A DNA stretch of 64,000 bases from Neospora caninum Liverpool (Eukaryota; Apicomplexa; Conoidasida; Eucoccidiorida; Sarcocystidae). Positions within the stretch are counted from its first letter, which is position 1. Every line of letters begins with the position of its first letter. Below the pieces are notes generated by a model. The model did not search any database and was not told the origin of the DNA. It was given only the letters and a program-made list of their open reading frames with translations. The position numbers and the translations under genes were made by a program. This document shows, in pieces, positions 49,609-61,051 of this stretch. The stretch covers positions 2,106,134-2,170,133 of the forward strand of contig NC_018387.1 in assembly GCF_000208865.1 (NCBI RefSeq), read 5' to 3'.

Positions 49609-51387
49609 GGGTAAACACTCAGGGTAAATTGTAGCATGAATCAGTTTTCTCTCTTCAGCAAGTCTCCCTCTACTGCAGGATCCCTAAAAGAAACGGCACA
49701 TTTAGAGGTGCGGACAGCGTCGATGTTGTCACTGGACCATGCCCCATGCCAAAAAGATGGACCAGTTCCTGACAGTGAAGGACACACAATAGTTCGTATG
49801 GAAACGTCAATAACCCAACTTTTTCACACCATCTCATACTTTACCAACTGAGTGTTAGTATTCTTTTGTTTATCATCCTCGTTAGTATAGCTGCACGGGC
49901 TCTGGATGTAACCCCTTTGTCTATCAATGCACCAGGGTTGTGCGAGCAACACAGAGTCAGAAATGTGTGTCTGACGTCGCACGGCTAATATGCAGCCAAT
50001 GATCTAGCGAGTCACAAGCGGTGAGTCAGGAACCACTCCGCAAGGGGGCGGACGCCCTCTCAGCTTCGTGTAAGGTCTGCAGCGTCGACCATGACAAGGA
50101 GTACCCCGAGCATTCGCTTACTAGGAAATCTAGCATCGACAGAATTTCCCCGTTTTGCTCGTCTCTCGGGTGCTGCACTGGTCGACTCCGGCGATCTTAC
50201 CTTCTATGCTTTCGGCAACAACGAAAGCTTCGCCTCGACGATGTCGCCACTGCATGACCAGGAAAAAGTCACACAGGACATGTGACGCTTTCCAGGTAAG
50301 TTGGGGTTGATGCCGTATTGTTTGGTTTCTTCCCTCTATGCAAGCGACGATGCTGTCTGACTGTTACCCGAAAAAATATGGCGGAGAGAGGATGCGTTAG
50401 CATGGATATCGTCAGGACGCCTTCTATTCTGGTCTGTTTTCCTCCGATAGAAGATACCAAAGCGCTCGGACTGGTACATGTCTCCGAGTTGTCTGTTTAT
50501 TTAGACTGTCCCGCGTACATCAAGAGCACTGGGAAAAGTTTTCGTTCGCCTTGCTGCTACTGCACAGTACCGGCTTACGAAGCCTTCCATACTAATTGTT
50601 GCTTCTCCTAGGCTCTTCCCCCCACCCCGGCGCACCCCCACGGTCAAATGGGCAGCCGCGTAACTTCTTAATCGCAAGAAGTCGTTGAGACGGCCAGCTT
50701 GGCCGGAGTCCCGCGAAGACCGGAAGGACAGGTTTTGATAGACATCACCCTTTTACCGTCCCAATGTGATATTTTGGCACATGTGTGTAGCACTTGTGTT
50801 CGAATCCTTCTACAGGCAGCGTAACCGAAGGAGTTCACTGATAGTACTGAGAAGTAGGAAATTGTGCTAGTTCTTGGGTAACGACTTCCAAGCTCCCAAT
50901 ATAGCTTGCCGCAAAGAAATTTCCATATCCTTCGTACAAGCCGTCTGTACGGAATACACGGATCGGATTCTTTTTGGCCTGCCACCTGTTTAGTAACTGG
51001 ATGGACGTTTTTTATTCTGAGAGAAAGAATTCTGATTTATTGAAGACCACAACCTTTCAAGCTTTTCGTGCAAAGGACTGCCATTCCATAGAATGTGTTT
51101 ATGTTTTTTTCAGTGTTCAAATTACACTTTGTGAAGCGCACTAGATGTTCATGTGCAGCTGCCTCGCAAGACTGTCTCGAAGTGTTTGCAGAGAACCTCT
51201 GTGACGCTCCGGCACGTGTATGAAGAAGTATACAGCTGTGATCTCTTTACCGGTATGGTGTAGCGCGTGAGTACCTTTCATAGCACTTGCCACAGGTACT
51301 TGGTTGTCGGACAACTGTTTCGCCAACGCGCTAGCCACCTTCTGTCGGTATCACTGATTTCATGATGGGTGGCGGCACACCTGCAGT
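49609..51387. other. Region with only short, unlinked exon-like frames
   Basis: Candidate pieces include 50091-50285 plus (NLASTEFPRFARLSGAALVD) with a strong GTAAGT donor after 50294 in another frame, 50396-50540 plus, and 51293-51344 plus. None joins in phase to a neighbour. The stretch 50825-50880 resembles 17545-17600. Confidence 0.3.
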
Positions 51388-53366
51388 ATGTCGGGGATTT
51401 CGATCATTGCAACACCGATTTTAGGAGGTTTCTATTTGAATAGTGCACTAGGAGCATCGTCCGCGTCCGTGGGTATCCGGTTGACGCTGGAGGGACAAGG
51501 ACACGCGTTGTGGTATTAATGTGATTATTTCGTGTGCTTTCAAGTTTACAAAACACGAACAGAAGGTGGAGTTTTCAAAACACCTGGAAGCAGCGTGTTC
51601 ACGTGACGTCGCTCTGACAGTGTCGTCCTGAATGACAATGCTGGCAATATCTTCCTAGGTTTTCTCTCGCAAATGGGTGTGTCGACCGGGAAACTGTTGT
51701 TGGCGGCAAACAGCACCGACGTTCGTATCCTGTTCGGAAGAGAGGACTCTGTGACAAGGTATACAAAGCAATAGGTGAGGCGCGAAAGGGAGCGGCTAAT
51801 TTTTTGAGAGCTGGGGAACACCACGTCTCTGCAGGACACTAGGCAGACACGTGAGCAGATGCATCTTCTGTTCTAATGGAAATCACTGCTTTCACCTTTT
51901 CCAGGAGAAATAATATTACACTCCAAACATTACCAGTGTCAACGGATGAGAAACTAGTTGTTGTTTCGTCTGCTGCCGCCGTACTGATCCACGTACGTTT
52001 TCGTGGTCCTGCCACCCGAAGCGCTCGCACAGGGGAGAGATACCCATCATCTCTCTTCTGTTCCTACGATTTGAGGGAAGGCGAATTCCTAATAAGTCGG
52101 TTTTCTTACTGTTAGTTCGTCTTCAGCGGCAAGGAGACCGAGCTACATGTAGTCAATCAATCGATGTAGCTGCTAACAGCTACTCTGTGTAGTTCACTTT
52201 CAGCGGCTACTTGTCTCAAGGGCAGCACCCCCACCAAGGGCCGATGGAACTGCTTAATCATGGGAGTGGTCAAATTGGAGAACAGTTCCAATGCACGATA
52301 GCGACAAAAACTGTAAGCTCACGAAGGCTCGTGGTGATGCCTGCAATGGCGGTCCTTAATCGCTACAAATCATCCATTCGTATCCAGTTATCAACAGTGT
52401 CTAGCCTGGCATGGAGCACTACGACCGAAACCGACTGAGAGAATGAAAAGCTTACTAACAGGTTTTTCCTAAAAAGACGGTATCTTAGATGGTTGATACA
52501 CGCCTGGATACTGCGAATGGGTGTTCCAGAATGCGTCATTTCCTTGACCATTTCCCATTTCTTCCTTCACTGAACAGAGTCACTGGTCTACATCTGCAGT
52601 CAGTGGGAACTGATGCCTTCTTGAGTAGAGATACAGAAGCGGTGCAAATCAGGTTTCAATACTAGCCACAGAACCCCTCGACAGATTGAACTAGTCTGGA
52701 GGAGCTGAATCATAGCCATCATAACTAGCGAACACAGTTATTCAATTGTAGTTATTGGGGCATTCATAGTGAAAGGAAGGGACAGTGTGTAGGGGAGTAT
52801 ACTAGCGAACACAGTTATTCAGTTGTAGTTATTGGGGCATTCATAGTGAAAGGAAGGGACAGTGTGTAGGGGAGTATACATATCATCATCATTTGTGTTT
52901 ACAGTTGAAGTAAACGCGCCACTGACAAACCGCATCCGATGAGGGTCCGTGCGTGGATCTTCCTTCTATGGACGAAGTCTACGGCAACGCTAGATCTTTA
53001 CGTCGGTTTAGTGGTAATTTGATCTATGTTGCAGATTAAAACCATCCCGTCATCTTTTCACGGGAATCCGCACCCATTTCTGTTCGGAAAAAAATGGCAG
53101 CGTAAGAGTCGCATTGTGGAACTAGGGATTGTGGACACTCGAGTGTCCCCGGACCTTAGACGTCATTAAGGCTCATCCACCAGAAAACATTCTTCTCCAC
53201 AGGCGTTCTTACAATGCAAAAATATCAGTATTCTTTTGACCCGACAAAACGCCCCGTGCCACACTGCTGTGTTTAGTGGTCGTTCGGGCCGCAAAACGAG
53301 TTTGTTACTCCGACGTCCGTCTCTCCACGCGCTATCATTCGTCTGCAAAGATGCGCAACCGCATAA
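51388..53366 (+). CDS. Multi-exon gene, unidentified
   Basis: Four exons join in phase with good borders: 51388-51472, 51659-51758, 51905-51992, 52193-52312. They read MSGISIIATPILGGFYLNSA, then QMGVSTGKLLLAANSTDVR, LQTLPVSTDEKLVVVSSAAA and FTFSGYLSQGQHPHQGPMEL. The first 20 residues are hydrophobic and could be a membrane or signal segment. The final exon at 53277 can be read in phase 0 to a TAA at 53364-53366 (WSFGPQNEFVTPTSV), giving about 160 residues. Alternatively, in another frame it ends at a GT donor after 53367 and joins in phase with exon 53906-53993 (IGSGLMLHGRRTRRLLSSF), but that needs an unseen exon before it. The true start may lie upstream. I do not recognise the family. Confidence 0.45.
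52724..52877. repeat. 77-bp tandem duplication
   Basis: 52724-52800 and 52801-52877 are adjacent copies of a 77-base unit starting ACTAGCGAACACAG and ending AGGGGAGTAT; I see one mismatch (AATTG versus AGTTG). It lies in non-coding DNA, probably an intron of the unidentified gene. Confidence 0.95.
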
Positions 53367-53393
53367 GGTATACGCAGGAGCTAAGGTAAACAG

Positions 53394-54548
53394 AGTAGCA
53401 ATCCCGAATGAGTTTGGAATCCTCTGAACTACCCGTGTAAATCGTCAGTGCATAGAAGTTTCGCTTCTGTGGTTGACCGAGCATGTCGAGTGGCGGTCTA
53501 AGCAAATGCCACGTCAACGGGAAAATGACAGAAACTGTGTGAAACTGTTAGGAAGCTGCATCTGACGAAAAATTGGCTTCCTTGACATGAGAACTTCTCG
53601 ACTACCACAAGAAACGAAGTCACTTACTTAGCGGGCCTGCGGTTGGCAAGCGCGTCGGCATCACGCCATTTTATGAACAGCTATTTTAAACTAAACATGA
53701 CCTACTGGACTAGGAAAAGGAGACCGCGGTGTGTACTGAAACGCTTTTTTCTCAGCATATGGGTAAGGTCGCAGACCCTTTCCGCTCAGTTCATTTCCAC
53801 CCTTTTTTTGCTTCGTGGGGGACGAAATCGGACCAGGCTGTTCCCTTCCTCCCTACCAGATTTTGAGTAACGTGCTCGTCTTTTATTGAATGTACGCGTA
53901 TATAGGATCGGCAGTGGCCTGATGCTTCACGGTAGACGTACCCGTCGCCTGCTGAGTTCTTTTGGAAGTGCCAGTGGATCCTGGCTTACAGAGGTAACGT
54001 ACTTCCGCGAACTTGTTAGAGAAAGACCGTTAGTGCCCATCTCTTTTCCAGTGGAATTCACTGTGTTAGGAAAAAGGCGACACTTCGGGCGAGACAGGTA
54101 GTGTGTTTGACGCGCGACACTGCCGCATGCGCGGCCCGCTGTGGCTGGATGCTACCCCTGTCGGAAAGGCGCTGCGCATAAAATCACTTTTGTACGTTCC
54201 GTAGTGACGAAAGACAGCGCCTACGGGAAAAATCGACCGGAACAGTCGCACTGCATGCTCTTCGACGTCTGCCTCCTCGTACCACCGATTTTGCAGGATT
54301 AAGCGAATGAACCACGAATAAACCAAGGTTTTTTGTATTCCCATCACTGACTTCCCCCGTTCTGTTCAGCATAAAATAACAGTAGCATGGGCAGAATTCC
54401 TCCCAGTCATTACCGGTTACCCGTGTCCTCCCTTTTTTCCTTGCCACAACAGCCGTGAGAAGGCCATCGTATTCGAGGCTGTCTTCACAACCCACACAGT
54501 CCGGCGAACTGTTGCTTCCTCAGTGTCTCTCGAGGGTTTTAAAACAAG
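53394..54548. other. Mostly non-coding, one exon-like segment
   Basis: 53906-53993 is exon-like (AG before, GT after, open throughout). A second coding-like frame starts after an AG at 54452 (SREKAIVFEAVFTTHTVRRT) and runs past 54549 in a different frame from the gene annotated there. Nothing else is supported. Confidence 0.3.
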
Positions 54549-56428
54549 ATGGAGGCTACACCCACAACATCCATGTCCGCTGGAGGGGCGAGCGAGGTCG
54601 GGAAGAGAAAGTTTACAGGTTTTCGGCAGAATGGTTCACGACTCTCAGCTGGGTTCCTCTCCGCCGCGCTTTGCCTGGCGGCTCTTGTATGTCTCTTTTC
54701 ATTCGATTGCGGTACATCTCCGCTCTGCACAGCTGAGGCTTCCGTTGTTCCCCGCGTTGATGCCGGGATGCCCGAGGCTGACACCAATTCTGATGCTGAC
54801 CACTCAGAGAACGGGATTCAAGTAGATGGAGACAGCCTACCAGGAGACGCAGAGGCTGCAAGAAAAGAGGAAGATTCCGACGACGGATTGGTTCGGAGCA
54901 GTATGACTCTCACATCTCGAGGACGGCGCCAACCTTTGGGCGGCATTGCTGGTTTCGCCCTGACGCGTTCCGTACTGGCTCGTCACCAGAAAACGATAGC
55001 TGCAGCGTGAGTACAAAAACAGCTTTTAGACGGATTGGCACCAAGACTAGGTAAAACGTGCCGGGCTGTTAAAGGAATTCTGCCGCAACAAGTACAAAAG
55101 CAGCCTCCAGTGCTTGAGGATCCACGTTACCTATCATTCCTGCGTAACCTAATTGTTCGGGACACACATCTAGATAGTTAACATGTGTGTGCTTTTGGCC
55201 TGAGGGATGCACGACGTTTCCCTGCAAGGCAGAGACAGACATCTTCTAAGCATCTCGTCTGGGGTGAAGAGGGATTTGTCGGGCGGGCAGTCTTGTCCGA
55301 TGGTTGCGTTAGAGTGAAGGTTTGATCCGGAAGACGCCTACCGCGGAGAAGGCAACAACCAGTGTTTTCCCTCTGTATATTCCCCCCCACTTTACTGAAA
55401 CAAATAGACATAGCGAACATCCCGTCAACGATGGACTGGAAGCAGGCGTCTCGTCTTTCCACGAATCTTCACTTGGGCAGCGACGAGGACAATCTTTACG
55501 TAGTGCAATCGTCTTGCTTTTTTTTGTTCTGGTTCCCACGGCTCCGGCTGAGAGAAGAAATACACCAATTGTTCTTCGGAGGTTTCTGTCATGAGGATGA
55601 GGGAGCAGTTCAACAAAGCACTGCGCAGTCTGATGCACGTGCACCTCAATTACACAGCATGGCCGCTCGCCAAAGGTTAAGCCTCCACGAGCTTCCAGTG
55701 CTCACCGACCCGTTAGTGCGCGTTCCTCGGGGATCTGTCTGCGTTTCCACAGCTTTGGGATGTCGAGACTCTTATCTTTTACGGAAACATTGGACAAGGT
55801 TTACAGAGGGGTCCGATATGCGGTGCGAGAAACTCTACTTCCGGTGGAGCCCGTTTCTACTAGAAGAACTGGAAAAACTGCGGCTAACCCATGCAAAATG
55901 TGTGAAACGAGTCTTGTTGAACTGCCAGTGTGGTTCCAACGATCTCCATTCTCGAGATGTGTGTCTCCCGATCGACGCGGTCCTCCGGAGCTCGAAGCGC
56001 CATACAAATGAGGAAGTCGCGCTCCTGAGCCGTCAGGAGAGTGGTATTTTGTCGAATTTCTTTGGCGTAATATCTAGTCTGCCGTGTCGGTGCACTGATG
56101 ACTGTATTGCAGTGGGTTTCCACAGTTTCCAGTCGGGGGCGTTCTCTCCAGTCTCGAACGCAAAACGAAGTTCTTCTCTCATGCAGTTACCAACGACACA
56201 CCAGAAGAGATTCCGTCATGTGTAGGCGAACTCATCACAGTGCTCCCTTTTTTTGTGTGGGTGTGGTTTTGCAGCGCTGCCGGGGTCATGTCTGTCGTCT
56301 TACTTGCGATGCTTCTCAAGATGGGCAAAAAAGCCTCCGGAAAACCAACACGAAAATTACGTGAGTCTCCATCTACTTGCATCCGGAATCTCTCAGAACG
56401 CCACAACCGTCGATGGAACGTATCCTAA
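54549..56428 (+). CDS. Putative secreted or membrane protein with two hydrophobic segments
   Basis: Exon 54549-55006 starts with ATG in good context (AAG ATG G). Exon 56275-56428 continues in phase to a stop, 203 aa in all. Segment one (LSAGFLSAALCLAALVCLFS, residues about 32-51) follows a basic N-terminus, as a signal anchor or recessed signal peptide. An acidic, serine-rich stretch follows (EADTNSDADHSENG, DAEAARKEEDSDDG), then a second hydrophobic helix across the splice junction (IAAAAAGVMSVVLLAMLLKM) and a basic tail. This layout resembles dense-granule-like or multigene-family secreted proteins of Toxoplasma relatives, but I see no named family motif. A perfect GTGAGT donor at 56361 suggests the second exon may instead end at 56360 and splice onward. 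The overlapping frame from 54452 is an alternative reading of the same DNA. Confidence 0.55.
55432..56225 (+). CDS. 264-codon open frame inside the intron of the 54.5-kb gene
   Basis: From ATG 55432 (MDWKQASRLSTNLHLGSDED) an uninterrupted frame runs to a stop at 56223-56225; it is open further upstream without another ATG. It lies wholly between the two exons of the surrounding gene, on the same strand. Cysteine- and leucine-rich, for example LLEELEKLRLTHAKCVKRV. No signal peptide or known motif. It could be an alternative exon set, a nested gene, or a chance frame; its length makes chance less likely but not excluded. Confidence 0.3.
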
Positions 56429-58209
56429 GACCAGGACGTTGATGCTCCGTGCTCAGGAGGTTCAGGTCTGAAATGTATTACATACTCTCTTTTTTCATCT
56501 ATCACTTTCAGTTGGTTTGGTTTTACGTTGCCTACTGATGCTCAGCTGTGGTGTGAGTTGCGGACGACACCGCCACGCTAGTCTAGCAACTCTACATCCC
56601 TACACAAACATCCCGGCTTAATTCGACGAGAAAGGTTGCCCGTTCAAGTCTTCACTGTGCTTGCCAGGGCGTTGGTTTTTTAGTTCGCGCGCCCCAGACA
56701 GTCACGTTTGCTGGGGTACGGGCTGAGGTGGCTCGAAACTTCCAAGGGAGAAAAGACAGCTTCTCGGCTTTCGGCAAACACAACACGTCATTCACGCGGC
56801 CGAAGGCTCGTACTCTAAGCATGCAGGTTTCATCTTGACGGTTCTCGCTCTCGTTAGGGTACCGGTAAGCCGACGCTGCTTGCAGGAGAGGCGTGAGAGT
56901 CCGTTGCAGAGTCCCCCCGCGACGTGATTGGATCACTCCTCGGGAGTTCCCGTTCTTTGATTTTTTCGCTTGAAGGGCTGAAGAGAGAAAGAATTTGCAG
57001 GTTACTGACCCGTGACAGTCGTTTCGTGTCGGAAGTCCGCGGGCAAACGCTGATATGTTGCCTTCCACAACGAAACAGTCGGAATGAAGGGGTTACACGA
57101 TGCACTGGATGGATGGTCCGAACTAGAGTCACGACAGGCTGCGGCCGCGGAGCTCATTGCTTTCTCGCCTCGAAGCTGAGTTTTCCAGTGGACTTCGTAA
57201 CGATCAAGTGAGGGTGTCGAGTAGGGGGTGAAGCGGCATTGGTGAATCGGATGTAAACGAATAGAGTTTTGTCCGCGGCGATAACTGATCGAAATCTCCT
57301 GACGTCTCATAGGCCACAGGGAACTTCCCCAACACGATTGAGGGACAGAGAGGTGGACATAATTAGTGTATGGTTTGGACCTACTGATATCCTACGCCAT
57401 CAAGGTTATACCACGTCGGCAGCAAAAAGTGTCGGATTTCAATATGCTACCGCCCTCCGGCGGTTTCAGCGTTTGCGAACAATGGATTCTCGGGTGCCCT
57501 GACAATGTTCTCCGTTCTTGCTTTCCAAAAAGAACGGCGCCCGTAATGAGCCCATCTGAAGGCGACCGTGAGGCAACAACGTGTGGATCGATCCACTCTT
57601 GATAAACAGTAGAGGGCCTCAGGTGATCGTATCTGCCACGATTCGCGGAGCTTGCCGCTTGCGTGTCACGATGACTTCCGGCGTTCTGGGTGGACTTTCC
57701 CGAGATAGTTGGATCTGGCCTCCTGGAAACAGGGCTGGTATCGGACAAACCTGGCCGCACCGATCGCACACCAACACTTGGGCGATGGCCGTGCCTTCCA
57801 CGGCGGAGTTGAATTCAGTTTTCTTTGCAGTGTGTTCATGACTTCGATGGCAGCGACAAGACTGAGCCACGCATGTGAACTGTGTATGGAGGGATCAGTT
57901 CGGGTGACTGGTGTTCTTTGTCAAGCTCACTGAGCGATAATCGCCCTTAGCATTCACTGTAATTCGTGCACATCATGTGCTGGTTGCCTTCGTGCAGACC
58001 CTTGCGGATGTAACTCCAAGCTGCTTTACTAGTGGGAAGTTTTCGAATCAACTTCAGGGGTGAAGAGAGATGTGTCGCTGCTGCGAGAGCAAAATGGTAC
58101 CATTTGCTGCCTTTGCTTCCTTTCCGTCGTACAGCAGTCAGCCAACGAGTCTACTGCATCTTGCTTGTGACCTATTGTGACTACTGTCCGTTTTTGTTTG
58201 TGTCCTCAG
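56429..58209. other. Region without a resolved gene
   Basis: Exon-like frames at 57311-57410 plus (RLRDREVDIISVWFGPTDIL) and 57625-57830 on either strand are not linked in phase to anything. No RNA gene or repeat seen apart from a weak VAAARAKW peptide segment near 58073. Confidence 0.3.
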
Positions 58210-58449
58210 GTGACAGAAGGAGATCTCTCGAAACTTCTTGTGAGTACCATTTCCGCTGTGGTCAGGCGGCCCTTGTCCCCACAGCCAGTTGATACACGTG
58301 GTGCATTCGTGCTCGTTCACGTGTCGTGTATCCCAACGATTGATAGGCAGCTGCTAGTTACTTCTTGCAAGCCGTTCAGCTCTCGCAGACGGGTTCGACC
58401 GAAGAAAAAGCCTGACGTCAGGCACAAGCGAAGACGCAGAAAACTGTAG
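58210..58449 (+). CDS. Possible terminal exon with strongly basic C-terminus
   Basis: After a good acceptor (TCCTCAG) at 58209 a frame opens VTEGDLSKLLVSTISAVVRR and ends RRRVRPKKKPDVRHKRRRRKL-like at the TAG at 58447-58449. The lysine/arginine tail suggests a nuclear protein or RNA-binding end. A GTGAGT after VTEGDLSKLL is an alternative donor, in which case the basic tail would be intron. Upstream exons were not identified. Confidence 0.25.
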   Translation: MTEGDLSKLLVSTISAVVRRPLSPQPVDTRGAFVLVHVSCIPTIDRQLLVTSCKPFSSRRRVRPKKKPDVRHKRRRRKL

Positions 58450-59783
58450 GCGGGAGACTCCGAGCATCTTGTATCTACCCGCGAAAGTATTATGACGCGT
58501 TGCTCCGCTGGTTTCGGACACGAGCTGCCGGATGCACTCTGGGGGGTTCTTCAATCCCCGTTAACGTGCTGCGTTTTTCTCTACTGTCATTACCGATTCC
58601 AACCTCAGGGGGGGGGGATGCCGGTGAGCCTCTCGTGCTGGGCTCGTATCGACTAGGTCCCCGAGGGCAGAACCGTTCTGACACATGCCTTGTCACGCGC
58701 AGAGTTTCATCTCTTTTTTTACGTGGGGCAACTGGTTTATCTAGCAGCGTACTAAGAATGGAACGCGCCATCGATAAATTCTGTATCACGCACTGTGTCA
58801 CCGTATGGCCGCGTCGACGACGGGGATGTCTGCCAGGCGTACCTGACTGTGGAGTATGTGCCTATCGATGTATCTTCGTTGCCCATCATTCGTCGCCGTG
58901 GGCTAACAAGTTTGGCATAGGCGAGGGGGAGCAACCCCGTTTCGTGACATGGTGCTCTGTCGTAGTGCCAAGGCGAAAATGGTAGTTGGAGGTACGATCC
59001 AGAACGATTTACGAGCAGCTCTTTGTTAAGCTTTCCGCAGAGTCTGCCGGCCGGTGGGACTGCTGAGTTGAGCGGTTAACCCAAGACATCTCAGAAGTGG
59101 GAGGCTCTTTTTTGTCTGCATGATGCGGAGAATAACTAGGCAGTGACGGTGAAGGTTGACTCATGTCTCGTGTGGCAGTGACTACAAAAGCTCGTCAGAA
59201 AGCTGCATGATCGAGATCGTCCGCGGGGCTACATGAGATTCTTCCACAGCATGGGGCTCACTCCATTAGAATGACGACACACAGTGGCGGAGGGATTGTG
59301 GCTTTCGTGCTTGCTACAGCAGGAAAGCGGTGCCTGAGGAAAACGCTGTATGAGAGGTGCTCAGAACACACCAGTCGTGCCAGCAGCAACGAGGCCTCCC
59401 GCAGAAAGACGAGGACTTCCTAAGCGTTTACATCGCTGACGCTGTCGGGGAAGGAACCACGGCGCATCGCCATCTTTGGGAAATGCCGCTGAGGTCAACT
59501 CACGAAGAGCCCTCGCTTTGAAACACGATCGGATTGTTGAACAGACGTGACGCGGAACGTCAGCGCTCAATGCAACTGGAGTCAGTATACCCGCTGCACT
59601 GTGCGGCCACGTGCATCCATTTTAAAAATCTGCCACGCGCGCAATACCCACGTCGGTTGGTCTGCAGGCGGGTGCGTCCACATTCCCTATGCGACTTGGC
59701 CGAAGATATGCCCATACGCAAAAGCAACCGTTTTCGTACCATCCCCCTTGTGCCTTTTTCACCGTCTACCGAATAAACTTTAG
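58450..59783. other. No supported gene
   Basis: Open frames such as 58500-58985 plus (161 codons, non-ATG) are interrupted by low complexity and lack splice links. I see nothing else here. Confidence 0.35.
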
Positions 59784-60461
59784 TGTTGCTCTGGAGGCAC
59801 GGCATCGGAGTCTTCGATGGAGTGTCTGCATGCCCTTTATATGCAGAGCTTCACTGGTGGAAGGGTGGAAACTCCTGCGCACTTCCACAAATATGTGGAT
59901 CTCCGATGCGATGTGGTGCGCTCCTTATGTGCTTCAGGTCAATAAGCAAGTGCGTTTCTAAGTGACTTCGTGCCCATGGGCGGGGGCGCCTAGAGTAATG
60001 AACACCGTGTCATGTTCAGTCCCGCTCGTATCACGAGCGGGCGTGCGTCGCGGCAGCCTGTGCACCGTTATCGAGATGACGTCGGGTACCGCTGCTGGAA
60101 ACGTGAGACGGACATTTGAGGCTACGAGAAAAGAAACGAACCTCACCGGTGTATCGGTTCACAGAGTTCTTCGTTGTGAAAATACCGCTTGCATGCGCTC
60201 TACCAATACGCGTGCTCGCTTTGCTGTTGTCCTGCGATATGTAGGTGCTGGCTGGGCTAGCAGCGGCTGCCGTCGTTGTAACGCTCGTAAGTTTGCATGC
60301 CGCATCGGATAACAGTTTGAATCACAGTTCCTTGAAGGAACAACCGAGTGACTCCAGTTGCGTTTATCGATTTTTGCAGCGGCATCGAATTTGCGAACTC
60401 ATTGGGGTTCCTCGCTGAGTTTCACTCACGTCGTTTCCAGTTGGTTCACTTAGCTGATCAG
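59784..60461 (+). CDS. Two candidate exons of an unidentified gene
   Basis: 59784-59937 reads SSMECLHALYMQSFTGGRVE and further, with an AG before it and a GT after; an ATG at 59817 could be a start. 60380-60461 reads GIEFANSLGFLAEFHSRR and further, between a good acceptor (TTTTTGCAG) and GTACAA. They do not join directly in phase, so at least one intermediate exon or another border is needed. They may be 5' exons of the gene with exons from 62764 onwards; 60461 ends in phase 0, as 62764 requires. Confidence 0.3.
60021..60041. other. Perfect 9-bp inverted repeat with 3-base loop
   Basis: CCCGCTCGT at 60021-60029 and ACGAGCGGG at 60033-60041 are exact reverse complements around ATC. A stable hairpin is possible; no T run follows, and function is unknown. 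Confidence 0.8.
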
Positions 60462-60774
60462 GTACAAACGCGTGTGGATTGCAGCTGGTCCAGATGGCTT
60501 GTCGCTATTGGCGTGCGCTCACCACCAAGTCGATGACTGGCACGACGGCGCGCATGTTCACAACGTGACGCGCTCATCTGCTCTTTGGACTTATCGTCCT
60601 GTGCCTTGCTGCAGTACATGCTTACAGTAAGCGTCAGCTGTGGAAATACGCATCTGGTTTCACGTCTCTGGCCACGAAGCATCTGACTAAGGCAAGCCCT
60701 CTGATCAAGAGCCCCGTCCACCCGCAAGGCCAGCTGCGGGCCGACGCCACAGTGGTCGCGTGCCTTTTATGCTA

Positions 60775-60850
60775 TGGGGATTTTAAAAAGTAGTAATAAA
60801 AGTATATTACGGATTTTTAGTTCTATTATTAAATTATTTAGAAAGCATCC
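60775..60850. other. Short sharply AT-rich block
   Basis: About 75 bases, roughly 80 percent A+T, non-repetitive (ATTTTAAAAAGTAGTAATAA and following), with abrupt borders to ordinary DNA. It could be an organellar-derived insertion or an intronic tract; I could not assign it. Confidence 0.4.
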
Positions 60851-61051
60851 TCACTAGCCAAGGAGGTTCCAAAGTGAGAGCACTGCGTCCAGAAGAAGCT
60901 TCACTGAGAGGGTTTCGCGGCCATCATGCCCTGGCAGCTGTGTTTTCGAGAATCCTGTATCAAACGTTGGGAATGCACGGACGTTTGTTCTGTGTTTGGA
61001 TATACACTGACAGAACCGTTGTGTTCTGCCGGCGGTCCCTCGAACTGAGTG

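Noticed and set aside
50800..50830. GTTCGAATC word resembling a tRNA T-loop
   Set aside because: The flanking bases do not form a T-arm stem, and no acceptor stem or anticodon arm is found around it.
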